NCBI GenBank assembly: GCA_051294375.1
Contig: CM119263.1
Span: 19,930,115-19,994,114, forward strand
Length of the DNA stretch: 64,000 bases
Direction: 5' to 3'
From: Paraspadella gotoi
Taxonomy: Eukaryota > Chaetognatha
Under the pieces are notes generated by a model. The model was not told the DNA's origin. It did no database searches and saw only the letters and a list, made by a program, of their open reading frames with translations. Below, in pieces: positions 44,929 through 57,200 of the stretch (within the stretch, counting starts at the first letter, position 1; each line of letters opens with the position of its first letter). Made by a program: the position numbers and the translations under genes.

Positions 44929-47900
44929 ATGGCGAAATTCGAAGGCTTTCTACCCTCGTATGAAAAGGTGAGTAATCTGTTTGGTTAACCCACTCTTTTG
45001 CTGTTATTGATCTAGTTGATTCTAGTTATGTCCTTCGCCAGACGACGTATTACCTCGGACGAGGAATGAAGCTCTCTTGGGCCGTCGTCGTCGTAATCGT
45101 CGTCGCCATCGTGATTTCCAACTACATTCACGAGATCTCTTCCCTGGAGCTGGAAAACAACGATTGCGACATCTGCCAAGGCATGCCTTCCTCGCGAGTC
45201 AAGCAAGGAGAAGGTCATGCGTGCACCGTATTGGACGACAATTTCGTCGGTGAGGCGAGGGGAATGTCGGTGAAAATACATCTCTGCGTAAAATATCATT
45301 TTACTTTGATTCGTTTTTTGTCCTTCAGTCAAGCAAAACGGATCGAAGAGGACTTTGCTGGAAGTCTTTTGCCGTAAAGGGAGGCGACCCTTTTTGCATC
45401 AGTTTTACAGCACGGGTGAGAGAAACAGTAAAATCCCTCGTCACTCTTGATTGATCGATCGAGTAAATTATTTCTTTTTAGTCGGATCAGCATATCCCGA
45501 CTCTATAATTCACTTTGTCGGCCCGGCGGTCCGCCCCCTCAATATTGTCGGGCACACACTTATATCATGTCAAAACATCTAATTTTGATAAATTATGCAA
45601 AAAAAATAATGTCCGTCCGTCCGTCCGTCCGTCCCACCTTAGCAAAAAACACCAATTACTCGTGATTGGAAGGATGGATTGGAATGAAATTTTGTGTGCG
45701 GGCAGGGAAGTGTGTGATTGGATATGAAGTTTCGATGGAATCGTCCCAGTGGAAATGAGTTTAAATGGAAAAAACAAAAAAAATATATTTCACTATTTGA
45801 ACATGAGTGGATTGGGCGATTGACCTTGAATTTTGTATGTGGGTAGGAAAGTGTGTGATTAAGCTGGAAATCAAGTTTCGATGGAATCGAAATGAGTTTA
45901 AATGGAAAAAAACAAAAAACCTGTTTCACTAATTGATTATGCTTCTTTTTCCTTTTATATTAAATGTAAATACAGGATGTATTAATTAATAAAATAATTA
46001 ATCAATTAGTCAATTAATCAATAATTAATCAATCAGTCAATCAATCAATTCAATCGTTATCGGCATTATTCTCATCGTCGTCATTGCTTTTGTCGTGGTT
46101 AGTTACGAAAAGACATAAAAACAAACATTTGGGATCAAATTAATTAATTAATTGCCTAACTGACATTGTTTGCTCAAACTTGTTAATATTTAAATGTCTA
46201 CATGTCTAGGCAATCTCGACGTGCGGTGCGAGTCCGACGACTTCGAGGTTCTCTCCGGCGCCAACGCCTCCGAGGTGCAGCGCGAATTCGCCAAAATGTG
46301 GGGAATTAAGCTCATAAACTATCCGGCCTTTCTCAAGTCCAGGTCTGCGTGAGTCTCGATTTCGAAATCTTCCTCTCGTCTTTTTTTCTCCCCTTTATTA
46401 GCGGTAGCCGACCAAATTTAAATTTTAATGGAAACAGCATTAAACGAATAGATAATTGGTCTTAGTTATTGTGTTAAAATATTTTTTTGCAAAAATGTTC
46501 TGAACCATAAGCAATTCGTTAATTAAAATTATTATAAAGCTATATAATGTCAAGATTTTTTGGGATATTTTAAATTTTTTAAATTGAATCTGTTAGAGCT
46601 TAAAAAGTTAAGCAAAAATTATAATTACAACTTTGTAAAATTTTGATGTTTTAATACTGAAAATTAATAAATGATAATGATGAGAATGATTTTTTTAGGT
46701 TTTTGCCAATTTTGACCCACTTATCATTAAAATATTTGAAAAAAAATTATATTTTGTGTAGATGACTTTTTATAAGCTATCTGAATCTGCTTTTAACAAT
46801 AAAAAATTCAAAAATGTTTTGACATTTCCTATCTATAAATAAATATTTAAAAAAATAATTACTAGTGCTTCTAGCCATTTTAGAAAATTTTGGTCCATGG
46901 AAAGTTTTCTTAGAAATGTATGAAGTTTTATTTGGGAAGGTTCCCAAATCAAACTTTTGACCCACCCCATTGACAAAGTTTGGCCCTACCTTTATTCAGG
47001 CACCGACTCTCGCCTTTTAACGACACTTGCAAGGGCCTGGTACATCGCGATGTTTGTTGGGTTGCCTACTCTTATCATCCTCTGGACGTGCAGCTGGTCG
47101 CCATGTTCGTATTGGGCCTCTTTCTCTTCCTCTCCGCGGACAACTTGTCTAGGAATACAGCGCTGTTTTACTCTTCCGGCGTCGGTCAGTCCCAGCTCGA
47201 GAAATGGGGGGAGGGAAAAATGGTGAGAGGGTCAGTGGAACGCGAAATGGCCCACCTTTAGATTAAATATTTTCTGTTTCGGTCCGATTTAGGTATGGGC
47301 GTCTTCATGTCTCTCATTATCGTGATGTTGGTACTCACTCGGTTTATGTACAAGCGAAGTGGTTTCGTTCTTGGTGAGCAGTATTTTAAAACTCAAATTT
47401 CATTCGTGAGTTTTATTTTTCTTTATTTAATTACACGTTTTAGTTATGATGTTTGGCTGGTCTAGTCTCGTGTACTGCCTAACTCAGCTTTACAACAACC
47501 TTGCATCCATTTACGAAGCTTATCAGGTTTGGTTCCAGCGCTATAAGAATCTTGTCGTCATAGACATAGTGAATTGTATAGTTTGATTCGATTCGATTCT
47601 TCGACTCCAGACGTACATCGTCGCCTACACAACCGTTACGGCTTTCGGGTCCTTCGCCGTATGCTACAAATGCGGACCTCCTTCGTCTCCTCGTACGTTG
47701 GATTTGATTCGATGGACCGTCCAATTCGTCGGATGCCTGCTAATGTTTCAGTCCAGTCACTTGCCACCGTTTTACAGGTTAGCGCTCGCAATTAAATAGT
47801 AATCGATTCATTTTGATCTCAAAAGTTTTTTTTTCCCCATAATATTGGAGAGCTACTTTAAAGAAGAGCAAAGACTTAGAGACATCGTCGACGTAATCTG

Positions 47901-48490
47901 ATCAATCAGAAAGAAATAAATAAATAGCTCATCCCTTCGTTCCTCCTTCTACCAGAATGTCGGTGTTAGTTCTCGTCTTGACTGTCTACTTCTTTCCTCT
48001 TTCCGTCATTGTCCGCGGCGTCCGAGGTAATTCACTCGTCTATCGATTTTTCCCGCCAAAACCCAAACTTCTCACGGAAGAGGAGTATCTGCGACAAGGG
48101 AACGAGGCGACGAGAAAGGCTTTGGATGAACTAAGGAATTACTGCAAGTGCGTCTTTGATCGCGTTTTAACTTACTTTTTCGATTATTTACTGATACGCT
48201 GCATTCTGACTTTTAGGTCGCCCGATTGCAACGCCTGGAAAACTATATCGAGAGTTAAGTCGCCTCAACGTCTTGCAGCCTTTGTCGAGGGCGACTCTCA
48301 CCTTTCGGACACGGAGGTTAGACTTTTAATATCAATTAATTGAAATAAATTTAACAATAGTTTTGAAACTGTCTGTTGTGTTTAGGTCCTGGATTATGAG
48401 AGTGACCCCCAACCTCTTTTTACGGACGACGACGACCTCAGCGACGACGACCTTCACTTCGAACTTCACTCGAGCTCGATTCGCTCATGA
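44929..48490 (+). CDS. NEMP (TMEM194) nuclear envelope integral membrane protein
   Basis: Eleven exons: 44929-44967, 45042-45249, 45329-45415, 46210-46342, 47000-47184, 47293-47373, 47444-47526, 47611-47777, 47956-48147, 48217-48316, 48386-48490; 459 aa. NEMP1/2 are inner-nuclear-membrane proteins that stiffen the envelope and matter for fertility. A signal-anchor ([18 protein letters not shown]) precedes a Cys-containing lumenal domain. Several membrane segments follow ([53 protein letters not shown] and others). The hallmark cytosolic block is [11 protein letters not shown]...[38 protein letters not shown]. Translation could instead begin at 45066 (MKLSW), making 44929-44967 a 5' leader. 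Introns 3 and 4 hold repeats. AATAAA follows at about 48508. Confidence 0.92.
45480..46184 (+). mobile_element. Dispersed repeat family A, copy 2 (NEMP intron)
   Basis: Homologous to the SEC23 copy: AGTCGGATC, then CCCGACTCTATAATTCACTT, GTCCGTCC tandem, CACCAATTACTCGTG, two GAAATTTTGTGTG-like units, (ATTA/ATCA)n, and the same GACATTGTTTGCTCAAACTT end. The 5' hairpin is shortened relative to copy 1. The copy ends about 25 nt before the acceptor at 46208-46209. Confidence 0.75.
46401..46990. mobile_element. Second copy of the TA/TIR element (NEMP intron)
   Basis: The right half matches 13060-13245 in XPO4: ACTTTTTATAAGCTATCTGAATC, CTATCTATAAATAAATATTT, AATTACTAG and a GACCCACCCCATTG...GGCCCTAC end. 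The left end GGTAGCC lies after TA. It lacks the inner hammerhead palindrome, so it approximates the empty form. Its right end is only 10 nt from the splice acceptor (46998-46999). Confidence 0.65.
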
Positions 48491-48833
48491 CGAAAATAGA
48501 ATTAATAAAATCTCTTAACGAGCATAAAACGCAAACTATAAGTACAACCATAAGATCTCGTTCATTGTTGATTATTAACTATTCACACGTTTTTTTATTG
48601 TTACTAATTCCCGACTTGACGCGGGAGCATTGGTCATTTTTTCAAATGTTTGATTTTCCGATTCATTTATATTTTTGTTGAAAATTTTTTTCATTGTTTT
48701 CCTATTTTATAAGCTCGATTCTCTCCATGCGATGTTGAAAGAAACATTTATCAATTTCTTTTAATGATTGTATCTTTTTGAAAAAAACAAAAACAAACGA
48801 TTAAAGGCCTTTTGAATTGAAGACGACTTCGCT
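48491..48833. other. Intergenic, NEMP to SR-rich gene
   Basis: 343 nt, AT-rich, with an AATAAA at about 48508. No gene. Confidence 0.55.
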
Positions 48834-51800
48834 ATGGGACTGGAAAATGGTTTCTCCATTGAAGAGCGGACGTCGTCGTTGGACGAAAATAAGAAGATTC
48901 GTCTTAGTGTCAAATGTGCACAGTTCGAGGTGAGGAATCTATTCTTCTTTTTGATGAAAATATTTTGCGTACTTTTTTCGTTTTGCGTTTTTTTTTTTCA
49001 TTTTGAGTGACAATTTATTCAAAAATTGTTTTTATGTCCAAGGAACTGATGCGCCACCGCGGGGTCTCCGCCGAGGAGGTGGCGCGTAAGATAGAGATTT
49101 TCCGAAAGATGATTTTGACGAAGGAAGAGATTGTTGCGCGTCTCGCCCCAGAGAACCCGCCTCCTGAAGAGGACGAGGAGGAAGATGAGCGCCGCTCTAG
49201 AAGTGAATCCCGCGAGTCAGAAAGGTCGCCCCCGCCAAAGTGAGAAAGGCATATTGATTTTGCAATCGTTTTCAAAATCGACAACCTTGTTTTTTTCTTA
49301 GGAATTCTAGGGAAAGACTTATCTTTGTTTTCTTTTATCTTTAATTCGTTTTTCTTCAAATCAAAAACTTCCCGACTTGCTCTTTTATCCCCCCCCCCAA
49401 CGTTTTTTTCCTTTTCCCAGAAAGCGATCTTCCCGTCGTCGTCGTCGCCGTCGCGAGAGATCTCTCTCCGCCAGCGATAAGGACGACGTCGGCGACAAAG
49501 CGGTGGGCGCGTCCCGCGAAAAAAGGCGATCGTCCAAGTGAGTAAAGTGACCCTGAGCCGTTCCATTCCTCTTTTCGATATATCAAGACTAGAAAAACGT
49601 GATATTATATTTCGCCAATCGATCGTGCAAAGTTTTAATCCCTCGCCTTCTTTTTTTTCCTCTCGGATTTTTCCCTTCTTTTTTTACACTTTCACCTCCT
49701 GGTCTCTCTCTCTCGTCTTTGCAGTCCTAAACTGCGCAAATTGTGATGTTGAGAGAGAAATCCTTGTAAGTAAATTTTTATCAAAATAAAAGAAAAAAAT
49801 CAAACACACGCGCACCAAGAGCAAGGAACCAGAAACGAAAAGCCCATCATCGATTTCCATCGCCCCTCGTTTTTCTTTCATCCATCCTCCCAACCACCCA
49901 CTTTTCTATTTTCCAACATTGCGGACGTCGATCTTAGGAGCGCTTCTCCTCCTAATTGGCCCTAGCAGCGGCGTTCCCCTTCCCCCCGTTGACTCAGTGA
50001 ATTTTTTTCTTTCCCAAATATCCCCAGTTCTTTTCTTTTTCCCTCCTTAATTATCCGTTCCCCACTTCAATGATTTCCCTCTCTCCAAATCCTTTCGTTT
50101 CGTTTTGTTCACGTCTAAAATGATCTCTCGTCCAAACTCTGTGCAGAGATGGAGCGGATCCTACTCCACCTCCTCCTACTCGACCCCACCCCAAACCGTC
50201 CCTGCTGGGGACGCCGCCCCCTCACGCCCACGCGCACTTCGCGGGGATGGGAATGCCTCCCCACGCCTTCGGCAACAATCACCCCGGGGTCGGCCCGAGG
50301 GGACGAGGAAGGGGTCCGCACGTTCATCCACCGTCGGCGCCGGGCAGCGGGAGGTGAGACGCGTATTTTATCCTCGTGCGTCGCCTGACGGATATTTCAC
50401 GCGGGTAGGACCGTTTCACGGCTTTACATGGCCACTTATACTCGAAAATTCGCGGTGTTACCCTCTTTTAATTTTACTATTTTTGCGCACATGTAAAAGC
50501 TCTACTTTCAGTTAATCTGCATGGTGAATTTAGATTACTGCTTAAAATTAGTTCAATTAACAAGAATGTATTTTCTCTATTTGACGTTTGTTTTTACGCA
50601 AAAGAATTTTGTTATTGCATAATTATTGGTTATTTGATATTCATTGTTGATCTTCATCTTGTTAAGTCTTTTGGATTTTGCCCAATGTCTCGTTTAGTAT
50701 TTTTTTTTTTTTTTATTAACGTTTCATTCTTTTCTCTTTTTTAACTTCCTTTCTTTTCACTTTTGTCTCTTGTACGCCCAATCTGTTGGATATTTTTTAT
50801 TTTTTATTTTTTGTTACCCTAAACTTCATTTCTCCGCGGCGTGTACCTTTCTCTTCGTCAGGCCTTCGGTCCGCCCACCCTCCCTCATGTCTCAGAATTC
50901 CGGCGCCGCTTCCCTCTTGAACTCCGGCGCTCTAGGCGCTCTCAACCGACCGGACTTGACCCTTCAAGACCGGGACAAGATCGCCGCTGCGTTGATCGAT
51001 GACGAGGCTGAGCTGATGGCGAGGGAGTTGGCCAAGTCTGCCCGGGGAAGAGCTGAGGTGAGTTTTGTTGGTGACTGATTAAGTGCTCGGTGTGGGAATC
51101 AAATTTTGTCTCACTCGGTAGATATCGACTCAGAATACAAGATGATTTGTAAATAAATTTTTTAAATTTTCATCCTTTATTCTGAGATCTTATAGTTAAC
51201 TTTTGACAAAGCTTTTAGTTTTAGAGTTTTGTAGTGATTGAAAACTAATCCTAGATTTAGCTTCGATACGGATTCGTCAATTTTATGGTTTTAGAGACTT
51301 GTATTTTTCTGTTTATGATTAAACTATTTATTTTTTATTTTTACAAAAGAGTAAAATATGCAGAGTTGGTTTATCAGTTTTGTTTCTACTATCTCAATCC
51401 TACTCAGACAGGATATCTTTTGCACGTCGTTTTTTAGCCACTTGGTTGAGTCATACATATTGCAATGCGATACATGAATTAAGTTGATTTTGGTATGGAC
51501 ATTGTTTAATCCAATGAGTTCAACTTTAAAAATATCTTTCATTTTTAGTTCATAATGCAAATAATAAAATAACCATATTGTAAGTTTAAGTTTTATATTA
51601 AGTTTTAATGTAAGTTTATTTTTTCAATTTTTCCAGGTAATTGAAAAAAAGCGTGGGATACGGAGGAACATGATCGGTGGGACTGGAGGAAACAACATCA
51701 TTGGACATCCGGGTCAGGAATCCTCAGCAATTGCAATACAGCCTCAACATGGGTACTTAAGACGCTGGCCTTCATTAATTTACGTTTATCCAATAATTTT

Positions 51801-52200
51801 ATTAATTCGCCATTTCAGCGAAAAATGCAAAAAGTTTTCCGGTTGCCTCGTCACCTCCGCTCGCCCTCTTCGTCAGAAGTCCTCTACTCCTATCGGCGGT
51901 GGAACTCGCGGCCCCAAGTCCTTCGACGACAACCTCAGCGGCGCATCCGTCATCGGGCACGGCCCGAACATGTCGAACAAACTTCCAGGCATTAAGGCCA
52001 ACCTCATTGGGCCTCGGGGCAATCCCTGGCGCTGGTCGGCAGCCGCTGAAGCCGCCGCCAAGTCTGCGGCGGGCGGTGCTAATCGGAGCGACGCCGGGCG
52101 GTTTTCGCGTTCACCGCCGCCGACTCACCACCGCTCTTCCTTCACCAACCGCGGCACTTCGAGGTCGAGAAGCCGATCGGGGTCGAGATCACGCTACTGA
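48834..52200 (+). CDS. SR/RS-rich protein with cwf21-like N-terminus
   Basis: Seven exons: 48834-48929, 49043-49239, 49421-49537, 50147-50353, 50862-51057, 51637-51752, 51819-52200; 436 aa. The N-terminus (DENKKIRLSVKCAQFEELMRHRGVSAEEVARKIEIFRKMI) has the charge pattern of the cwf21 motif found in SRRM2/CWC21 and U2SURP, which contacts the spliceosome. It is followed by an Asp/Glu-rich stretch, RS and poly-Arg segments, a Pro/His/Gly-rich exon with RGRGRG, a conserved-looking helical piece (DLTLQDRDKIAAALIDDEAELMA), and a C-terminal RSRSRSGSRSRY tail. A role in pre-mRNA splicing is inferred from composition and the N-terminal motif. The exact orthologue is not recognised. AATAAA at about 52620. 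Confidence 0.72.
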
Positions 52201-53049
52201 TTTTTTTTTTAGCATTTAGCGGACTTTTTCGAGTAAAAATAGGAGCTCAGTAACTTTGCTGCATATTTCACCTGCGAATTGTGTTTTGTCTTTCTACGTT
52301 CAAAGTTGCCTTTTAATTTTTTATAGAAATGGGCGCCGATTTTATCCGAAGAATCTCGGAATTCTTTTTTCAATTATTATTTTAAAGAATGTATGCCAGG
52401 TTGAAAGAGATTACCAGAGTAAGCTGAATATGTATATATTTAATATATATTAATATAATTTTTAAAATATTATTTTAAAGGCACCCTTTTTTAGGACGGT
52501 TGAAGTAAAATTTTTAATTTTCAATACCCGGAGCTGCCTTATTATTTTCCATCCATGTTTTTTTTTTTCGCTCTTATCTGAATAAGCATTTCAATAGTAT
52601 AGAATTTTGCTATATTTTTCAATAAAATATGTGCTTTGTATATTTTGAATTCAATTATTCTGAAGCAAATTTGAGTTACTACACAAAAAACAATCAGTTT
52701 CTAAGCTATAATATGAAATTGTTTGGTAGAAAAATAACGTCTTGGCGACAATACACTGATACAACTAGACAGAACTGATAGAAAATCTGGCAACCAAAAA
52801 ATTCCGTAGGTTTGTTGACATTGATTGATATTGAGACAGAAAATGAACACCAACTCTTTCAGATCCGTTTTATAGTTACCTAACCATGTAGTGCAGTTTA
52901 CTTAATTAAACTAACCAGAACCAACATTCATTAAAGCGTTTAGTACGTTCCGAAAGAATCGATGCTAAAACTTACCGTCTGCTGTAATTTGAATCGATGT
53001 TCTCATTGTTTAAAACGCCGAAACTAAGCGGCGAAATCGAGAGACAAAA
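52201..53049. other. Intergenic, SR-rich gene to membrane-protein gene
   Basis: 849 nt of AT-rich DNA including the 3' UTR of the SR-rich gene (AATAAA near 52620). No further feature seen. Confidence 0.5.
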
Positions 53050-54245
53050 ATGTCGAAGACGGACACGGAGGTGGAAGGGAAGCGACGCGTTCACTGGCTC
53101 GGTCGAGATTGGTCACCGAGGAGACAAAGCATTGACATCCGCTCAACGGTGAACGTTTACGTCTTTCTGATTTTCCACAGAATTATTGAGATAACCTATA
53201 ATTGTGATACCCGGGGCGCGGGGTATCTCACCAACTGACCGCCTCCTGTCACTGGCATGTTTATACCGGCACCGTCACATTTAAGCCAGAACCGGGATAC
53301 CCAGGGATTGAACCCGGGACGCACGGATGGAATGAGATGATTTAGCCTGCTCAGCCATTGAGACGAGGCTGAGGACGGACAGCAGTGAGGCAGCTTTAAG
53401 TCTTGCTGCCACAGTATGCAATTTATTTGGTCCTGTTCGCTCATTCGGAATTATTATTTTGTATATTTTCAGCGATCGGCTCCTTTGCAGCTTAGATCGT
53501 TAGACCGCAACTACAACCAAAATAAAGTGTATCGCACGAATCGTCAGACGCGTGCCGGATCCCTCGTCGAATTTGAGTCCTTGGGTGAGGGGTGGGAATG
53601 ATTGACGATGAGCAAACTGCACGAAACTGCACCATTTAGCTCTCTTACAAAACCAATAAAACAAAAAAAATGAAGGGAAACGCAAATGAGAAAGTTCAGA
53701 AACAAAATTATAGAAAACGAATGAACTCTCCTCTCCCTACAGAGGATCAGCTTTTCTCTTACAACGCAATCGACGCTCTCTGTGGCGAAGTTCCCCGGGA
53801 CGAAGCTAATTTCTGCAAGCGCATCCGCCTGCTTAATACTATCATCATGGCCGTTGTTGTCGCCGGCTTCACCGCCGCTCTGCTCATGACTTTCTACTCG
53901 GAGGCGATGCGCAGACGGGCCAAGACCACGCCCTCCCCTACTCCTGAATACGTCGGTGACGAGGAAGTGTCCGCCTTCAACGAGCAAAGCGCTGTCTTAG
54001 TGAACGAGACCGGCGCCATCGTCGACGCTGGCCGCAATAACGAAACGTTTGGTGGAGGCACAGTAGGTTTTCGAGCCGTTCGAAACGGTCGACGTCGAAT
54101 TACCCATACAAACGGTGTTGTTGAGACGGTGATTAAGAAGATGCCCGACGAGCGAGTGTCGACCGTCCCTAAAACGACGACCACAACGACAACGAAGCCT
54201 ACGAAACCACCACCACCACCAATAAGAGAACATAAGATGGGATAA
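53050..54245 (+). CDS. Uncharacterised single-pass membrane protein
   Basis: Three exons: 53050-53148, 53473-53584, 53743-54245; 237 aa. I do not recognise the family. The first 100 or so residues are polar and basic (RRVHWLGRDWSPRR, NQNKVYRTNRQTRAGSLVEFESL) and would be cytosolic. One hydrophobic segment (about residues 92-110: TIIMAVVVAGFTAALLMTF) is preceded by KRIR and followed by RRRAK. The far side has two N-x-T sites (VNETG, NNETF), and a Thr-rich then Pro-rich tail (KTTTTTTTKPTKPPPPP). A type II/III topology or signal-anchor is plausible. The 53584 to 53743 join is phase-consistent and skips an in-frame stop at 53599-53601; an unspliced read would instead end at that stop. AATAAA at about 54564. 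Confidence 0.6.
53200..53410 (-). mobile_element. tRNA-derived SINE
   Basis: On the minus strand, a box-A-like TGGCTGAGCAGG (about 53365-53350) is followed about 40 nt later by a box-B GGGTTCAATCCC (about 53317-53306), the internal RNA polymerase III promoter of tRNA genes. A non-tRNA body follows (GTGACGGTGCCGGTATAAAC). The upstream part also folds, but no intact tRNA cloverleaf is present. It sits in the first intron of the membrane-protein gene. Confidence 0.75.
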
Positions 54246-57200
54246 GTCGGAATAGCTGGGCTTTAACTAAACTAAAGTAAAGGATTTGCTAAATGGAAAT
54301 GAGAAATTCGACTTAAGTGAAGTCAGGCGAATGCAGAATGAAACAAACCTGAAAGAAAGAATAAGCTGGGGGATTTATTACTGATGGAGCTCTCTAGAGC
54401 CCCAATTATTCAGACATATACGACAACATTTAAACTGAGGTAAAGCCGAAGGAGGAACCTCGCTTAATGAAAGGAATTAAAAGTTTGTTTTTTTCTTATA
54501 TAAGTTTTGTTGCGTTTAAAATAATACATAATATTCGGCCAAACTTTTTGCCTGTGTGGGATAATAAATGAAATAATTTAAAGAAAAGATTTTTCTTAAA
54601 CTTTCTAGATTTTAGTTTAGCGCCTAAATTGGTACAACCAATATAAAAAAGTCAAAGCACTTTTTTGAGAGACTTTCTGTCTGCCTTCAGCGCGAGAACG
54701 GGGACCTGCTTGCTTCCCGAAGTCCCGTGATTGAGTTGCCGTCTCATGTGGACGGAGTTGCTTGACTTTGTCCCCTGATCTCTTTTTGTTTTTTCTTTTT
54801 CTTTTTTGTTCACGTTTATTGTTGACATAAGATATTTTTGCAACCATTCCCGCAATTATTTGTTTGCTCTGTTTTCTTTTCAGAAAAAAACCAAAAAAAA
54901 AAAACCAATGTAATAATTGAGCTAATAATAATCAATAATCGAGCTATTTTACCCCAGACTTAGGGCAAGCTCTGGTGGGTTATGGCCTCCAACTTTTTTT
55001 CAAGTTTTCAATCAATTAGTAGGGAAGTCTGGCGTTAAGCGTCCGAGATAAAAATTAGCGAATAAAAAGTCTTTATTTTACTCACTGAATAGAAATACTT
55101 AAAATACTTACAAAATACATAAAATTGATAAAATTATTATTGGAATAACATTGTTCAATCACATGCAATATATCTAGTGCTTTTTTTTTCATTGAAATCG
55201 ATAGATATTAACTAAAAATATTAGAATTAATTTTTCTTTTTGATACAACAAGAGAACTGAACCTCCGTCGCTTGATGTCGTCAGGTTACTAGTAAATATG
55301 CGTTTGAGGATTCCAAATATGTTTTTAAAATTGACCTACGTAGATGCGCATAGACGCGCATTTCTAAGAGTTTTGCGAGATGGGGGATCAGGTTTCCTGG
55401 AATTTAGGCTTTTTTTTGTGTTCTCCCCACGATTCGAACCACAAGACCCTAATAAATAGTATAAATATGGGCATATTTGGAAAGCTTGGCGTCTTGGGAA
55501 GCCGTTGCCGGTTGAGCGCGAGAAAAATTTGGTCATCTTGATATAAAAACAGGGTCCTAAAGTGGAATGGTTGGCCTGGCAGAAAAAAATAATCACAATT
55601 TTTTTCTTTCCATGTCACAATGTTATCACAAAACAACTTTAATGCATCATGTGAGGCATCATATGAAAGCTAACGATGTCTGCCACATGTCAGCACGTGA
55701 AAAAAATTTTCTTTATAAAAATAAAAAATCACCAGACTACCCAACAATTAGGCTGGTTAATTAACTCTCATAGTGATTGACTTCACTTTCAATAAAGTGA
55801 TTTTATATTTTTCTGTTTTCAATAGGGTAAAATTGGGCCCCTCCGTTCCTTTAAAGTATACACAACAGCTTCAAAAAAGGAGTAACTGATTACGTATTTT
55901 AAAATTTATATTTTAATTGTTAATTATCAATATCGATATCAATTTGTAAGCTCAAATAGTTCAGTCAAAAACGACGACGACAACCAAGTCTTTCCACTTT
56001 GCGACCCGTATGGGTCAGCAAGAATGAACATTAGAGTGGAGCACTGGGGTACATAAATTTTATTTGAGTGATCAAACAAGGATATTTAGACGTGAGATAA
56101 TATGATTAATGAGTATAAAAAATATTTTGCTTATATTGTTTGGGGAACAGTATCATTAATTACAATATATTTATAATAATATTCTTATAAAATCATAAAT
56201 TTTCAAAATAATTTTTTAAAATTTTTATTAAAAATTCTGATTCTTCATAAAAAGTTAGATCAAAAATATAAAATATGTTATAAAAAATTTCAATGTCTTC
56301 AGCGTCAAAAATGAAAAAAAAGGTTAAATTCTCTACTTTTTTATACTTTGTAGTAAAAACTATTATATGATGAAACATTTTGGTCATTTTTCGCAGCTTT
56401 AACCTAAAAATATCATGTAACATATTTTACAAAAGTTTTTCAGTTTTTTCCGGCGAATCCAAAACTGTACTTAAAATTAAAAAAATATGATTTTAAAATT
56501 TTATAAGGATATTATTATAAAAAAAATTTAATTAATGATACTGTTATGCAAATTTTTTTTGAAAAAGGGCTTAATTATTTTATATTACATATATAAAGGC
56601 AGCAAAAAAATATTGTTTCATCGCTCAATCTTTTCATCACTCCACCCTAATGAACATTCGACCATTCGACCTGGAATAAATTGTTAAGGCTGACCTTTTT
56701 TCAGTCAAAGTAAATAGGTAGTTATTGTTGTTATTTTTTCCGTTATTGCTTTTTAGTTTTTACTATGTTTTTCATTAATATACGTTTTACTTATCATACA
56801 AAAAACACGCCTCATGTTTGAAGCCTAATGCGGGTCCGAATGTAACACTTTTTATTATATGGAGCTTATCCCAATTAAATTAATTTCTTCTTCAACTACT
56901 AGTACTAAGTCGAGTTATTTAAATTTTTGAATTAATTCAATAACATATTGGAGAATTTAAATGTATATAATAATTTATAAAAAAATGACTAACATGTAGC
57001 CTACTAAAGTGCGGAGGGAAGACGAAGTATATTAAGTATTGAGTAAAGCCATCAGCTCGTGACCACTAGGTACCGGGTTCATTCCCAACCCGGTACCTAC
57101 CCTGCGGGAAGCGTGAAAGAATAAGTCGCGGTACACACTGCACAGTGCTCAGTCTTGTGGAAAAAACTTATTCACGCTATTCTCATGCAAAATTCTTTAT

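Noticed and set aside
49015-49566. 183-codon antisense frame in the SR-rich gene
   Set aside because: Crosses introns and mirrors RS/acidic coding on the plus strand; no recognisable domain.
50105-50515. 136-codon frame starting at an ATG near 50120
   Set aside because: It reads a different frame from the phase-consistent exon 50147-50353, which continues the SR-rich protein.
53196-53444. 82-codon minus-strand frame
   Set aside because: Lies within the tRNA-derived SINE.
55340-55560. tRNA gene suggested by GGTTCGAATC on the minus strand
   Set aside because: No convincing box A or cloverleaf; at most a SINE fragment.
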